Below, in pieces: positions 1-62,740 of a stretch of DNA of 64,000 nucleotides. Origin of the DNA: Lota lota (Eukaryota > Chordata > Actinopteri > Gadiformes > Lotidae); contig JACYXH010000781.1 of the NCBI GenBank assembly GCA_026745465.1, positions 2,137,501 to 2,201,500 of the forward strand. The letters run 5' to 3'. The stretch's first letter is position 1. Each line of letters starts with the position of its first letter. The translations under genes and the position numbers were made by a program. Under the pieces are notes generated by a model that saw only the letters and a list, made by a program, of their open reading frames with translations, was not told the origin of the DNA and did no database searches.

Positions 1-497
1 CCAGGAGGAAAGACCGGGTCTGGCTGTTTAGATCTAGGTTTAGATGTGGATCAGGCTGCAGAAATTGGGGATCGAACCCAATACCTTTCTTACAATCTAG
101 CCACCACATTATCCCATCTCCCCTGTGGATTTAGAGCTCTGTGGGTGTGTGTGTGTGTGTCATCTTGTTGATGCTTGTGGCATCTTTTCTCTCTGCCCAC
201 AGAGTCCTTACCGCACGCTGGTGGTAAACGCCACCGTTTCCATGGCGACGGGGCTGACTCAGAACACCCCCCCTTTCCACAATCTGAACACACTATAAAC
301 ACACACATGCACGCACAGGTGCATGCACACACAAAAGAAATGGCTAGGTAAAATGGCACTGTGTCATTTTTCAGTATACGATTTTTTTCTATTGCTGAAG
401 CCTTATTTCATAAATTGTCAACACCTCTGGAAATTAATTTCTGGGGCTGATAGAGAGATACAGAGAGAGAGAGGGGGAGAGATAGCTAGAGAGAGAG

Positions 498-641
<144 letters not shown>

Positions 642-1984
642 GGGGAAAAAGTGGGTTGACGTAGCAAAAACTCAGAGAAAGAAAGGCATAAAGAAGGATT
701 GATAGATTGGGAGACAGAGAAAATGCATAAAACGGTTGAGGTAGCAAAAAATAACATGAAAGAAAGGGGTAATAAAGTGAAAAAGGAGAGAGAAAGAGAG
801 ACTGAAAGGGACAGAAAAGGTGGAAAAGAGGCAAAATAATGAAAAAGGTACAGCAGAGAGAGAGATCAAGATGAAGAGCCAAAGAGAGAGAGCGACAGAG
901 AGAGAGAGAGCGACAGAGAGAGAGAGAAAAAGCGAGAGGGAGAGAGAGATAACGTCCATATAAAGCACTTCCTAACAGGGAGTGACAAGGTGCCAATAGC
1001 CTCATAAGCGCCAGCGGTGTCCCTGCGGTCACTCGATGATGACATTTCCCATGATCCCGCGGGAGGTCAGAGGAGAAAGGGAACGTGTTGCACTGTTCAT
1101 CCCTGTTGAAACAATTAGGCTTCAGGCCATGTTCACATATGCCGCTAGTTAAATGTAAAAACGTTTTTGTGTCAAGTTTTTGTGTCCATACTAGCGGTGC
1201 TCGTGTCTTCTCTCATGCCCAGAACACTTGCCCCTGTCACCGATGTATAGATTATGTCACACACACCTGTGTTTTCAAAACCTTCTGTTTTCATTGGCCA
1301 TACTACAACGGGAGACTGGCACTTTGAAACGGATCCACTTGAGATGACATCTTTCGGTGAACGAAAATGCAGTTTGAGTGTGGACCAAAGGCCCAAACTG
1401 AGCCAAAAGCTATGTTTTCAAATGTATCTGCAGTAGTGTGGTAAGGTTAGCCTTTAAACAATGGTATGTTTAAAGGGCTTTGAAAGGCGAAACACACCAA
1501 ACTAATAGGAATGATTGCTCACTGTATTTGTATTTGTATTTAAACTATAGAACTATGAAGCATGCTGTACAAATCAAAGTCCACACGTAAAGAATTCATC
1601 AAATGCTGGTTCTCAGAGAATGCAAGAGAGATAGAACTGTTGCTCGACACAGTAGAGTAAAGTATAAGTCTTTGAAAGAAGTTGCTACGGAAACAAGAGT
1701 CCAACCATTCACCTCCATCAAAGCTTCCTCTCCACACACACACATACACACACACACACACACCTTCTGTTGTGAAGTAGTAGAAAAACAAACACAACAG
1801 GACTCACAAGCAGGCTTTGTACACAGACTCAGTAGACCACCGCAGTTCCTATATCTTAATCCTCAGGCATCACATCCCATAATAAGCAACACCTGCCAGC
1901 ATTGTTCCCCCTCTGTCACATGACCCTGCAGGCTAACCTGAGGGTGATGGGGAAGGGGGGAGGGACCCCCAAACTCATAATCCC

Positions 1985-2090
1985 ATTAGTGGTTCTCAAC
2001 CCGGGGGTTGGGTTCCCCTTTGGGGTCACAAGATAACATTTTGCGGGTCACTAGATCAGTCATCGAATTGTAAACCAGTTGACCAAGCAT
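1985..2090. mobile_element. hAT-like repeat fragment
   Basis: AGTGGTTCTCAACCCGGGGG then GTTGGGTTCCCCTTTGGGGT resembles the end of hAT-type elements. The opposite end was not found. Confidence 0.4.
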
Positions 2091-2825
2091 AACAATTTAA
2101 GGTAGGGCTGAAGTTAATTGTACAATCTTAATTGATGTTTTAAAAATACATATTTACAATATATACACTCTAACCTCAATCTGAGAAGATGGTTGCTTGT
2201 CTCGGTTTTAGAATGGCAATTGGTAATACTAATGAATTACATAAATATACTTGTATCAATATATTAATGAGTTGTAAATAATCAAAACATTTGTCAACAA
2301 TGAAAATGGTTACTGTATTAGATCCAATACTGATTGATCCATTGAAATCATAATATGATAGGGTTCCAGTTTCTGTTTTACTTACCACACATGCAGATGA
2401 CATAGTGCTGTGGTCGCCTACAATGGTTTCAGTTTCCACATTCAAGTTTGAAACCCCATCACTGACAACACAAACATGTTTTCAAAATAACAGCGCTATG
2501 GAACTACCTGTCAAGCTCTAACATGGAGGACTTATAGATGAGAAGAAAACAGGAAATGTTTATGCCAAAAAAATGTCGGAGGACGATATATTGGGTTTAA
2601 ATCTGTTTCCAAGATAGGAAAAATAAGTATGAGATTATACACATTTTTCTGTTGACAAAGAGTCAAATTAGCATGTTTCTGAAATCATGGTTCGGCTCTA
2701 TTAACCAAGGAGAATAGGAAGGAGTGGATGGTACTAGTTTCCTCTCTTGTCTAGTAGGTACATTCATAGAGTTGATGCAATATGTGGCTTGGTCACAGAC
2801 ACAGATCCACACACAGATTAGCACA

Positions 2826-2828
<3 letters not shown>

Positions 2829-2902
<74 letters not shown>
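2829..2902. repeat. (TG)n microsatellite
   Basis: TG units interrupted by two TA steps. Intergenic. Confidence 0.95.
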
Positions 2903-2904
<2 letters not shown>

Positions 2905-4107
2905 GTCCAGAGGGTTTTTTGGGGCACGCGGTATTGGGGGGTTATCCTCTAAACCTGGGATATCCACTAGGGATTACTGATCCCCATAAAATATCAGCCC
3001 AGAATAATCACCTCTGTGTTCCCAATCTTTTTTCGTTTGTTGGTTTCAATTCATAATATCTACAACAAAGATATGTAAACACTTTACAATACGGGTATAT
3101 TAATGAACTATTAATAAACATTAGTTATGCAGCAATAATCATTAACTAACAAATAACTAATTGTCTAGTAATCCTTTACTAATGGTGTTCATGTTTGCTG
3201 ATGGTGTTCATGTTAACTATGTAATAGTTAATTAAACGTAATTCCTAAGTGAAAGGATTGGAGATGGTGTACCTGTGCACCCAGAGCAACTTTACCTCAC
3301 GAGAACTGAATTACATTACAAAAACCTAACCCTAACGCCTATGCTAAAGCTATACGATAATGCTTATTACTGCATTAACTAATGTTGATTGATGGCTAAT
3401 TAATATACTTTATTGTACAGTTGTACCCTAAATTCCATCAAACAATGCATACGAAATATTAATTCATACATATGTACACTTATTTTTATGTATTTACTGA
3501 AATTTTCTGCCTGGGATTAAAAAAGTACTATCTTATTTTAACAGCCCCAAAATACTGAATTTTTTATTTATCATAATGTTGAATAAATAATTTGGTATTT
3601 GAGTAAACTCAACTAACTTTAATTCTTATACACTCACATACCAAAGCACTATTTTCTTGGGACATTTCCACATTTTTTTAAAGAAAAGTCTTGTTACATA
3701 ACACACTCCCAGAACCCATCGAAGTGCTCATCAGGCCATGGAGCGTGGCCCCTAGGGTCCTTCCGGGCCCATCAGGGCTGGGGAGGGGGATCAGAGTGGC
3801 ATGGCTGGCTCTGAGGAATGTGAGGAATTTCCCCTCTAAACACCGGGTTCCGGGTGCTCCGTTGCTCGCCCACCTCTTATCTCACTGTGGCTCTCACCCG
3901 TTAATCATTCTCCCAGGACCCCGGGAAGCTAGGGGCCCACCCTCGACCTCAACCAGACAGTTTCTACTCCTGTGGGGCTCAATGCCACTGGATCAGGGTC
4001 TGGTTGGTGGGACCAGTGGCTGGCCTCCAATAAGGCTGTGTTTGGTAAGAATATGGTTATGATATATAAGCAGGGATCATATCACTAACGAATGATTTAT
4101 CGTGGTG

Positions 4108-4312
4108 ATAGTACAACACTTCTGGGTGGCAGGATAGTCTGCTAGTGGGTGTTCGATTGCCAGCCGGAGGGTACTGGGTTCTATCCCCAATGTCTGCAGC
4201 TGGATTTGCACCTTTGACTAAGATGACCGCTGGCCCCTACCTACTCCTCAATGACATCTGAATTCACTGTACGTCTCTTTGGATAATAGAAGCGTCTGCT
4301 AAATGACTGAAT
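4108..4312 (+). mobile_element. tRNA-derived SINE copy
   Basis: The head carries a B-box-like GGTTCTATCCC (near 4168); the tail reads CTTTGGATAATAGAAGCGTC then TGCTAAATGAC, a hallmark of a very common fish SINE. Not a functional tRNA: no cloverleaf or anticodon stem. Confidence 0.75.
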
Positions 4313-4656
4313 AGTACAATGCAGCATCTCAGCAGCACCTTACTGCCATGGCATGACTTGAGACAGCTTTCATAAAAGGTGCATGACGCAACAAAACAAA
4401 CTATAACAAGAGACGCAATCCTCTCTCACAATACTATTCTACTCCAAAACGGTATGACAACACCATAATACACCCTAGCGTCAGCCAGCGTTCTGGTTGA
4501 ACTCGATATGATATGCGTCCCCTTCATAAACTCTTCATTAATAAACACATTGTCATTGCTTCGTGAATCGATACCGTGTTGTAACCACACAGGATTAAGA
4601 TTCTTGTGTGTGTGTGTATTGATATTTTACTACACAGCTAGACTCCAGCGCACGCA

Positions 4657-4690
<34 letters not shown>

Positions 4691-5100
4691 CCTTCACCAC
4701 CACCACCCACCTCACCCCGCTACACTCCCATGCTGGGCAGACAGTGGCGGTCATGATACTGCTCTAATGGGATTGTAAATGTCATCGATGCTGAAAGAGA
4801 GACATGTTGTTTGCGCCTGCCGTGGGCTCTTCCTGCTGCCCTCCTTAGACGATGCCAGCGTAAGTGGCTTCATGATGGACATTTTCCTTTTCTTCGCCTC
4901 CCCTTGATGAATAGAGCATCGTCTTCTTCTTCTGGTTGAACAGAGCCATGTTTTGGGGATTCATGTTTTTTTCCTTCCAAACAAAAAGCAGGTTTCAGCG
5001 CAGCAGGGGCAAAGCCTACCCCTCGTGTTGATGTGTGTGTAACCCCGTCATGGCTGCAATTGAAATCTTTCTTGCCCCCCTCCTAGTGTAACCCACTCTT

Positions 5101-5121
5101 GGGGGGGGGGGGGGGGGGGGG
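5101..5121. repeat. Poly-G run
   Basis: Uninterrupted G run of about 21 bases. Length may be unreliable in an assembly. Confidence 0.9.
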
Positions 5122-6257
5122 CTAAGAAAACACAGGAAAGGAAAGAGTAGAGGCTGTTTTCCCCTTCGTCCTGGTTCTGGTCTCTCTTCCGTTAGTATGA
5201 TATGTTTTGTCAGGCTTGGGGAAGGGTGTTAACACCAGCCTGGGTACATACTGGGAGCTGGGGTGGTGGTGGTGGTGATGGTGGAGGTGGGGGGGGGGGG
5301 GAGTATTTACTCTGGGGAGGGACAAGGAGCTGTACCATTCTCCACCGGTCATGAGGGACACTTAGGTGGCCGCAGAGAGAGCTCCAAGGACCTTTTAAAG
5401 CTGCATTCCTTTCCAACACTTTCCCATGGTGCCTTGGGCCCCGATCGCGCCACTCTTTACCGCAGGTCGGCTCGGGGACTTTAAAGAACTCCCTGTTTCC
5501 GGGAAACGCCTCCAGTTGATAAGACAGTTTGGGGCGGATCCAGTTATTCCGGGGATGGGAATGCCGATATAATCTGAAGGTTTTCCGAAGGCGTTGCAAC
5601 ATTTTCCAAAGTAAACTTCCGGGCTGTTTGGTCAGGCTACTATCCATTGCAGAGATGGAACAGTGTGGCGTCCAATCATACTGCACATCAGACAAGAGCT
5701 GTGATTGGTCAACTTTAGCATTGTTCTTGAGCTCTCAATTCATTAATAATTTAGAAATGTTGGTTCTCTCAATTAATTATGCATTTAACATAAACGGTTT
5801 GACAAACAGCCAATTTATTTTAGCCAGTGGACGCAAACACTAAAATAATCAAACCTTTTATGTTTGTCACTAGGAATCAATTTGCCAAATATAATTAGAA
5901 TTGGACTACAACTTTGAATACAAAAAAAATATTGATGAATAATTAAATCTAAAATAGAAGTTAATCATTTTAAAAAGATAAGCACAAAACCGACCAAATT
6001 TCAACTAACAACCCTTTAATGTGCGATGACTGAGTGTGGACCTCGCGCGGGTCACCGGTTCCTTCCACCACTGTCCTGTAAGCGTCTTGCAGAAAGCATA
6101 CAAGCTCTGAACAGATCATTCATTCCAAGTGCTTTGCTCTAATGTCCGCTAATACCCATTCAGCGTACCGCAGCGTGTCGCCCCGGCGTGCCCCGAAGGA
6201 AGCAGTCAGCCACAGATGTCAATAACCCTAACCGACCCCTCCCCGTGCACTGCATCG

Positions 6258-6403
<146 letters not shown>

Positions 6404-7149
6404 CTACTGTGGCCCCGAACAAAGGAGCGCGGGGGTTTCGACGGAGAACGCGCAACCAAACATTCCGACCACAATGGCTGGGACGGAGAGCAGGTTCAAT
6501 GTGTGTGCACTTGCTATGCACTTTACCGTCCACCATGTTGGCGGAAACAAAGAGCAAGCCGGCCAATGAAAAGAGGTATTTGGGCATGGCGGCCTGGTTG
6601 TTGGTGGTCTTAAGTGTTTTTAAAGTGTGTGAGCTATTCGGCGCTTTGTTCCGAACATGTTGCTTGGAGATCCTCCACTTGAACAGTGGATATAGTGGGA
6701 ACATGGGACCCTCCCGTCCAAAGTTTATTTTTCTTCCAGAAAAGGTGTAACTTTTATAATACAATAAACTTATGTACAAAACAATATATAGGCATATTGT
6801 CTTAGATTATATATTTTTTAATTGGATAGCAAATTGCAGTGTGCAGGCCTACAGTGCTACTGGACGCAGAAGACAGGCTACATACAGCTGGTCATCGATT
6901 TAACAAACAGCCAGCTTCAGCAATAAGTCTCTTTCTGACACTGCAGGTTCATTTATGGAGTCACATTCATGTCGTACAACACCGTGTCGTTCAGTAGGCT
7001 TAATATATCACACTCCTAAACGAACGGGATCCCGTGGAGGATCCTCCGTATGGAAATGAGGCAACGCAAAATGACTGGGAATATGTTCCGCTTGGGTCAG
7101 CAACTTTGCCAAACAAATGATATCCAAATCAACCACGACCCTGCCTGAA

Positions 7150-8160
7150 TGTGGTGAAAGGGGAACATGCTATGACGCTGTTTTGTTTTTGTTTTTTGTT
7201 GCTCAGTCCAACACATCACTGTCATTAAGTTGGTAGTTCGTGCTGAAGCACACTGCGCGGTGGTTTCAGACCCATCGGGTTATCCTCGCCGGTGCATTCG
7301 ATGCGTCGCACCAACTTAATCACTCGTGGAAAGTTACGACCGGGAATGACTCGCACAACACGTTAAGCATGGGTGAAACGGGTGTTCATCGGCGTGGATT
7401 AGAAAATCGCACATGGAAACAAATGACCGTATGACAGACAAATGGTTGCGGCGTATCGCGCTGTGCACCCAACGCACTAAACACTGTGTATTTCCAGCGC
7501 CGGTTGGTTGACGGCTGGTAACGCACAGCGCCGTCTTAAAACAGGGACATAAACGGATCGACTTACCCGCTAGACAAGGTGCGCTGTTACGTCGGCTCCT
7601 CCGCGTTCATCTGCAAGCCGCTTGTGTCACAATTCGCCCTCGCCACGCTTGTTGCCGGTCAGGATCGAGCGTCACACGAGTTGGGAACACAAGCCAATGA
7701 AAGCCCAACTACTGTACCGAGTCGTGGCCGCATCCCCCGGGAGGCAGCACAGTGTGTCGGGCGCCACCCTCGCCACGCCAGACCTCTCTCTCTCTCTCCT
7801 CCGCACTACGCCCCCATTCCCTCCTAATCTTCACGTTGCGGACAGATGGAAGTCTGTGAACTACCCGATGTAAGAAAATGTAATCGGTGGTGGCGGTGGA
7901 AGAAAAAGGTGAACTGCAATTATGTACGGTGCGTTGCGCAGGAGGCGCGCAGATCGCCTCTGTGCCACCCACCAAATGACTATGGGATTTTCGTGGCGTG
8001 TGGACGGCCGCGGAATATTAATGAGAACATTGCTGCAACAGTAAGCAGAGTTGGGGATCTTCTCTGAAATCGGTGTCCTCAGTGATCGGGGGCGGATTAA
8101 CAGTCACGGGCGTCCCAGGAGACCAAACGCCCCTTCAAGTGGATCAGTGTGTGGCCACAA
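7150..8160. promoter_or_regulatory. CpG-rich patch, possible promoter or first exon of a neighbouring gene
   Basis: CpG dinucleotides are much denser than in the flanks (for example 7440-7620 and 7720-8000), with pyrimidine initiator-like runs at about 7780-7810. Short open frames on both strands match nothing I know. Unmethylated CpG patches mark promoters in fish as in mammals, but no TATA box, start codon context or splice pattern decides the case. Confidence 0.25.
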
Positions 8161-9198
8161 GGTTAATGTGATTCTCAGGTATTATTCCATTCTGAAAGAT
8201 CCACCCAGACCCACAGGAGCACATGGTCTGCCATCCTAAACCTTTGTCATGTATAGGTCACATTCATGTCTAAACCCCAACGGCATTCATAAGAGATTGG
8301 GTCATTACAACGTGGTATGATATCAAATAGTTTAGTAGGTCACTGGTTCAAACCCCGGGGTCATAACCCGACTCATATTGGCCCTCAGGCAGTTATAAAT
8401 TACCGCCAAAACCATAGCGTTTCTGTATCAACCGACCTGTGTACGTTATTCGACAGCTAACACCGTGGCAATGTCATACACAACATCTTAAATACCCAGT
8501 GATTTATGTTTAAACTCAACAGGTGTCCCATAATGATCGGGGTGTGTATCAGTTAATCTTAACTCATCATATTAGCGTAAAACAGGTGCAAAGAACACAA
8601 ACGAGAAGGCCGGTTATTAGCATCGATCATACAATGGAGGTTATTTAATCAGTTAAGGCGGGAAATGGTCCTCAAACGACTGATGGTTTTAAGCTTTAGG
8701 TCATGTGACTTAATATTACATCCACTAAATACACTTTTAATCCCGGGCGTGAAGTCTGTATATAGGCCTATTATATTACATCTCCTAGAACACAATCACA
8801 GTGCATGCAATGCAATTTTTAATAGGTTTGGTCAGTTAAAATAGTTACTTTTGAATACAAATGACCTATCAGGAACATATAATTGGATAACAATGATTTT
8901 TGAAAATGGTGCACCTAACCTTGTGTTATCTGCTGTTATAAGGATTCACATTATCTCTATCGAGTAATTCATTCATCTGCAGCCATTAAGTCATTGACTA
9001 ACTAGTGACTATTTATAAACCCTTGTTATCTGATGGATATCTACTGCCTTCCAGTGGTGACGGTATAGAAATGCAACCAATTAGGAAGGGTGACTCGACA
9101 TTTTAGCTCGACTCAGTGTTAGTTTCTCATGATGTAGGTATTGAAGAATCAATACCTTGAAAAACATCAAAACGACCAAACCATCAACTTTATGTTAA

Positions 9199-9204
9199 TT
9201 TAAT
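9199..9204 (-). terminator. topbp1: Candidate poly(A) signal of topbp1
   Basis: ATTAAA on the minus strand, about 77 nt past the TGA at 9281-9283. It would give a very short 3' UTR. The surrounding A/T-rich sequence is permissive, and no transcript evidence is available. Confidence 0.35.
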
Positions 9205-9280
9205 TTTTGTACAACAAATAATCTTATATACAGACTTGAATTAATCAGGATACGACTTTTGCTACGGCTAGCGGTGAATT

Positions 9281-27609
<18,329 letters not shown>

Positions 27610-27893
27610 TGTTGTGCTGTATTAGGAGCCTGTACAGCAGAAGAGTCCATGCTTATGTCCACATTTTAGAAACCACAGCTAGCATGACCGGCTACAGCCG
27701 CCAGCGACTAAGAGGACGTTCCCATCACAACCTCCCAGGCGCAGTTTCCTCCATGGAGTGCGCTATTTAATGGAGATAAACTCACCCATATTGCACCTCT
27801 TTGGACAACTTAGGTCATCCTCTTTGTATTGTCATGCCTTTGTTTTCACAAAAATATACGTTTGTCATTTATGAGCAACTTTCTAGTTGCAAG

Positions 27894-27956
27894 CAAGTCT
27901 GTGAAGCGTTCAATTTTTCAAAGTGTTCTGAAGTGATTGATCGCTTCACAGACTTG
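27894..27956. repeat. Inverted repeat, 15-bp perfect arms
   Basis: CAAGTCTGTGAAGCG at 27894-27908 and its exact reverse complement at 27942-27956, with a 33-bp loop, in the topbp1 upstream region. Confidence 0.9.
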
Positions 27957-28247
27957 TTGACAGAAAGTTTCTCCGTGTATCGCTTTTAAATACAATCAGA
28001 TAAGACATAATATTTTCATGAATAGGGCACCCCATGGAGGCAGCGACTACGGTTTGGTCGCTTGCGGCTAGAGACAGACTAACGTTAACGTAATAGATAT
28101 GGAGCTGGTTGAGGACTGGTTGTATTCTCGTTATTGAGAGCCAGACGAAACTGTACGTCTGTTGTCTTGTTGGCCAAGTAAAAACAAATGACAATGACTA
28201 GAAAAACAAGCAAATGAGGTGACGGACGAGTGCCGCTCATCACCTAC

Positions 28248-28500
28248 CGTGTTATACAGTTATAAGAAGTACAAGAGCTCAGCCGGTGTTCAGAATCGAG
28301 CAGACGGCACGGCTTCCTCTGGACATCCGTTCAGTTCAACATAGAGATAACATGTACAATTCATCTCAAATTATTAGCACTCATGTTATCAGAGCCCAAA
28401 AAACGCCCTTCGTTGACGTACGGACAAGTGTATTAGATACTAAAATATTATATTCCGTAATTCACAATGGGTCACACATAATATAATCGCTCCAATGTTG
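28248..28500 (-). other. topbp1: Possible non-coding first exon of topbp1
   Basis: Inference only. A donor-like GTAGGT follows ACACG on the minus strand, putting the exon end at 28248. A good acceptor, CTTCTGCTGTACAG, ends just before 27629, 20 nt upstream of the ATG. The E2F-like site would lie just upstream of such an exon. Mammalian TOPBP1 also begins with a non-coding exon. The 5' boundary shown is arbitrary. Confidence 0.3.
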
Positions 28501-28506
28501 TTGTCA

Positions 28507-28516
28507 TTCGCGCCAA
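28507..28516. promoter_or_regulatory. E2F-like site upstream of topbp1
   Basis: TTCGCGCCAA on the plus strand matches the E2F consensus core. It lies about 900 bp upstream of the TOPBP1 ATG in a locally CpG-containing patch (about 28200-28560). TOPBP1 is a known E2F-responsive replication gene in mammals, so a promoter here is plausible. A single short motif is weak evidence. Confidence 0.4.
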
Positions 28517-28897
28517 CAGCGTCGGTTCCGGTGTGTGTTACACGCTATTATGTCCGCCTACTAAAGAGAAAGGTGGCCGGTAGGAACTACAGAGCAAAAT
28601 GCAAGATTAACTTTTTGTTTCAAATTAATGTACAAACGTTTTGAAAAATATGTATAACTGATGTATAAGTCACATGTATATGTACATGTCTACACATATA
28701 TTAGCATCTTTATAGTTCTATAAATATATACAACAGAAATACTATATATAACTATTTGTATGTAGGCTGTGTAAAGTTTGATAATTTATAATCAACCGAG
28801 TCTAAATTGGTGAAACTATAATATAAACACAAATACAAAAGAACAACACTGTGGCTTCCCTTTTATTCTTAAAATTTGTATGTACAAGTGCGACTGA

Positions 28898-28903
28898 TTT
28901 ATT
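28898..28903 (-). terminator. dnajc13: Candidate poly(A) signal of dnajc13
   Basis: AATAAA on the minus strand about 1.1 kb past the stop; another AATAAA lies at 28862-28867. The interval 28898-30024 would be the 3' UTR. It includes a plus-strand CT run at about 29925-29950 and no competing gene. No transcript evidence. Confidence 0.4.
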
Positions 28904-30024
28904 AATTTTTTTGAATGTACATTCAATATAGAAAGTTTATATACGTAATATTACATCAAACATCTCACAATTGCACTAGTGTGTTTCATATAGGTTCATT
29001 ATCCGAGTGGGTCAGTCACTCCTCCCCTCTCTGGCAGGGGACTGTTTTTCGATCACCTACTTCAGTTCTGTTCTAGTGCTTTTTGCATTCTGGAGGAGAT
29101 GGGGGTCTTGGATTCAGAGAGGGGGTGAGGTATGACTCAATAGAATCATGACGTTAACGTTGATTCGAAGGTGACTAACAAGGAAGGGGAGGATGAGGTG
29201 GTGGATTTCATAAAGCGTCCATTATCGTCATTATCGGCTGGACCGGCTATCAGGTGATCGGTCCCTTTGTACAGACACATCTATCTTGAAAGGAAACGGT
29301 GTGCAGGAAAATCATCCAATCAAAACAGGATCCAGCTTCTCCCCTCTCACATACAATGGTCCAATACAACTTTACAAACATGTTAATGAAATGTTATCAA
29401 TGGTAGAAGAGGGGGGGTCATGTGATTTCTGGAAAGGCTTGTCAGCGGATTTGATGACTGAGTCTCCTAGACCCGCCCGCCCTCATGACACAAGCCAATC
29501 AGAATGAGATGGATAGCAGATCTCTATTAACAATCCTCAGTCTTTCAGTGTCTTTGTCCCATGGCAAGAAGGGAAGAAAAGAAAAATCAAGAGTAAAAAA
29601 TATATTCATAAAAAAAGTAAACTATTTTTGTCCTGGTGAAAGAAACGATAAAGATGCAGAAAAACAAACAAAGTAAAAATAAACAAACAAAAACATGTTC
29701 ATTGTTAAAAACAATTAGAAAGTGTTTCATCAAGACTTGAGTGCTGCACGTTTTTGGGAGGGGAGGGGGAGAGTAGAAGAGAGAAACATGAGGAAGTGCT
29801 GCGGATATTTTCTGCAACAACCGGCGCTTGTCTGGAACGTAGCCTCGCCCCCCCTCGGGACGTAGCTCCGCCCACCTGTGTCTCCCTCTCTCTCCACCCC
29901 CTGGTTGGTTTAGGGTGGGCTGAGCGGTCTCTCTCTCTCTCTCTCTCTCTGGGAGTCTACAGCCGCTGGGCCAGGGGGGGCGGGTCTGCGCGCCTGAGTG
30001 GGATTGGCTGTGTCCGTGTTTCCG

Positions 30025-62740
<32,716 letters not shown>

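Larger units (their letters stand above)
27630..28897. other. Intergenic interval between topbp1 5' end and dnajc13 3' end
   Basis: No coding sequence recognised. It holds the TOPBP1 upstream region with the E2F-like site and a 15-bp-arm inverted repeat (27894-27956). The part from about 28600 to 28900 is A/T rich and probably inert spacer before the DNAJC13 poly(A) signals. Confidence 0.5.

Noticed and set aside
3691-4062. 123-residue plus-strand frame in a GC-rich patch
   Set aside because: Composition-driven, no recognisable family, no splice or promoter context.
4108-4312. tRNA gene suggested by B-box-like GGTTCTATCCC
   Set aside because: No cloverleaf; the tail identifies a SINE.
5210-5695. 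161-residue minus-strand frame
   Set aside because: Ends in His/Pro low complexity from a GGT repeat and resembles no known protein.
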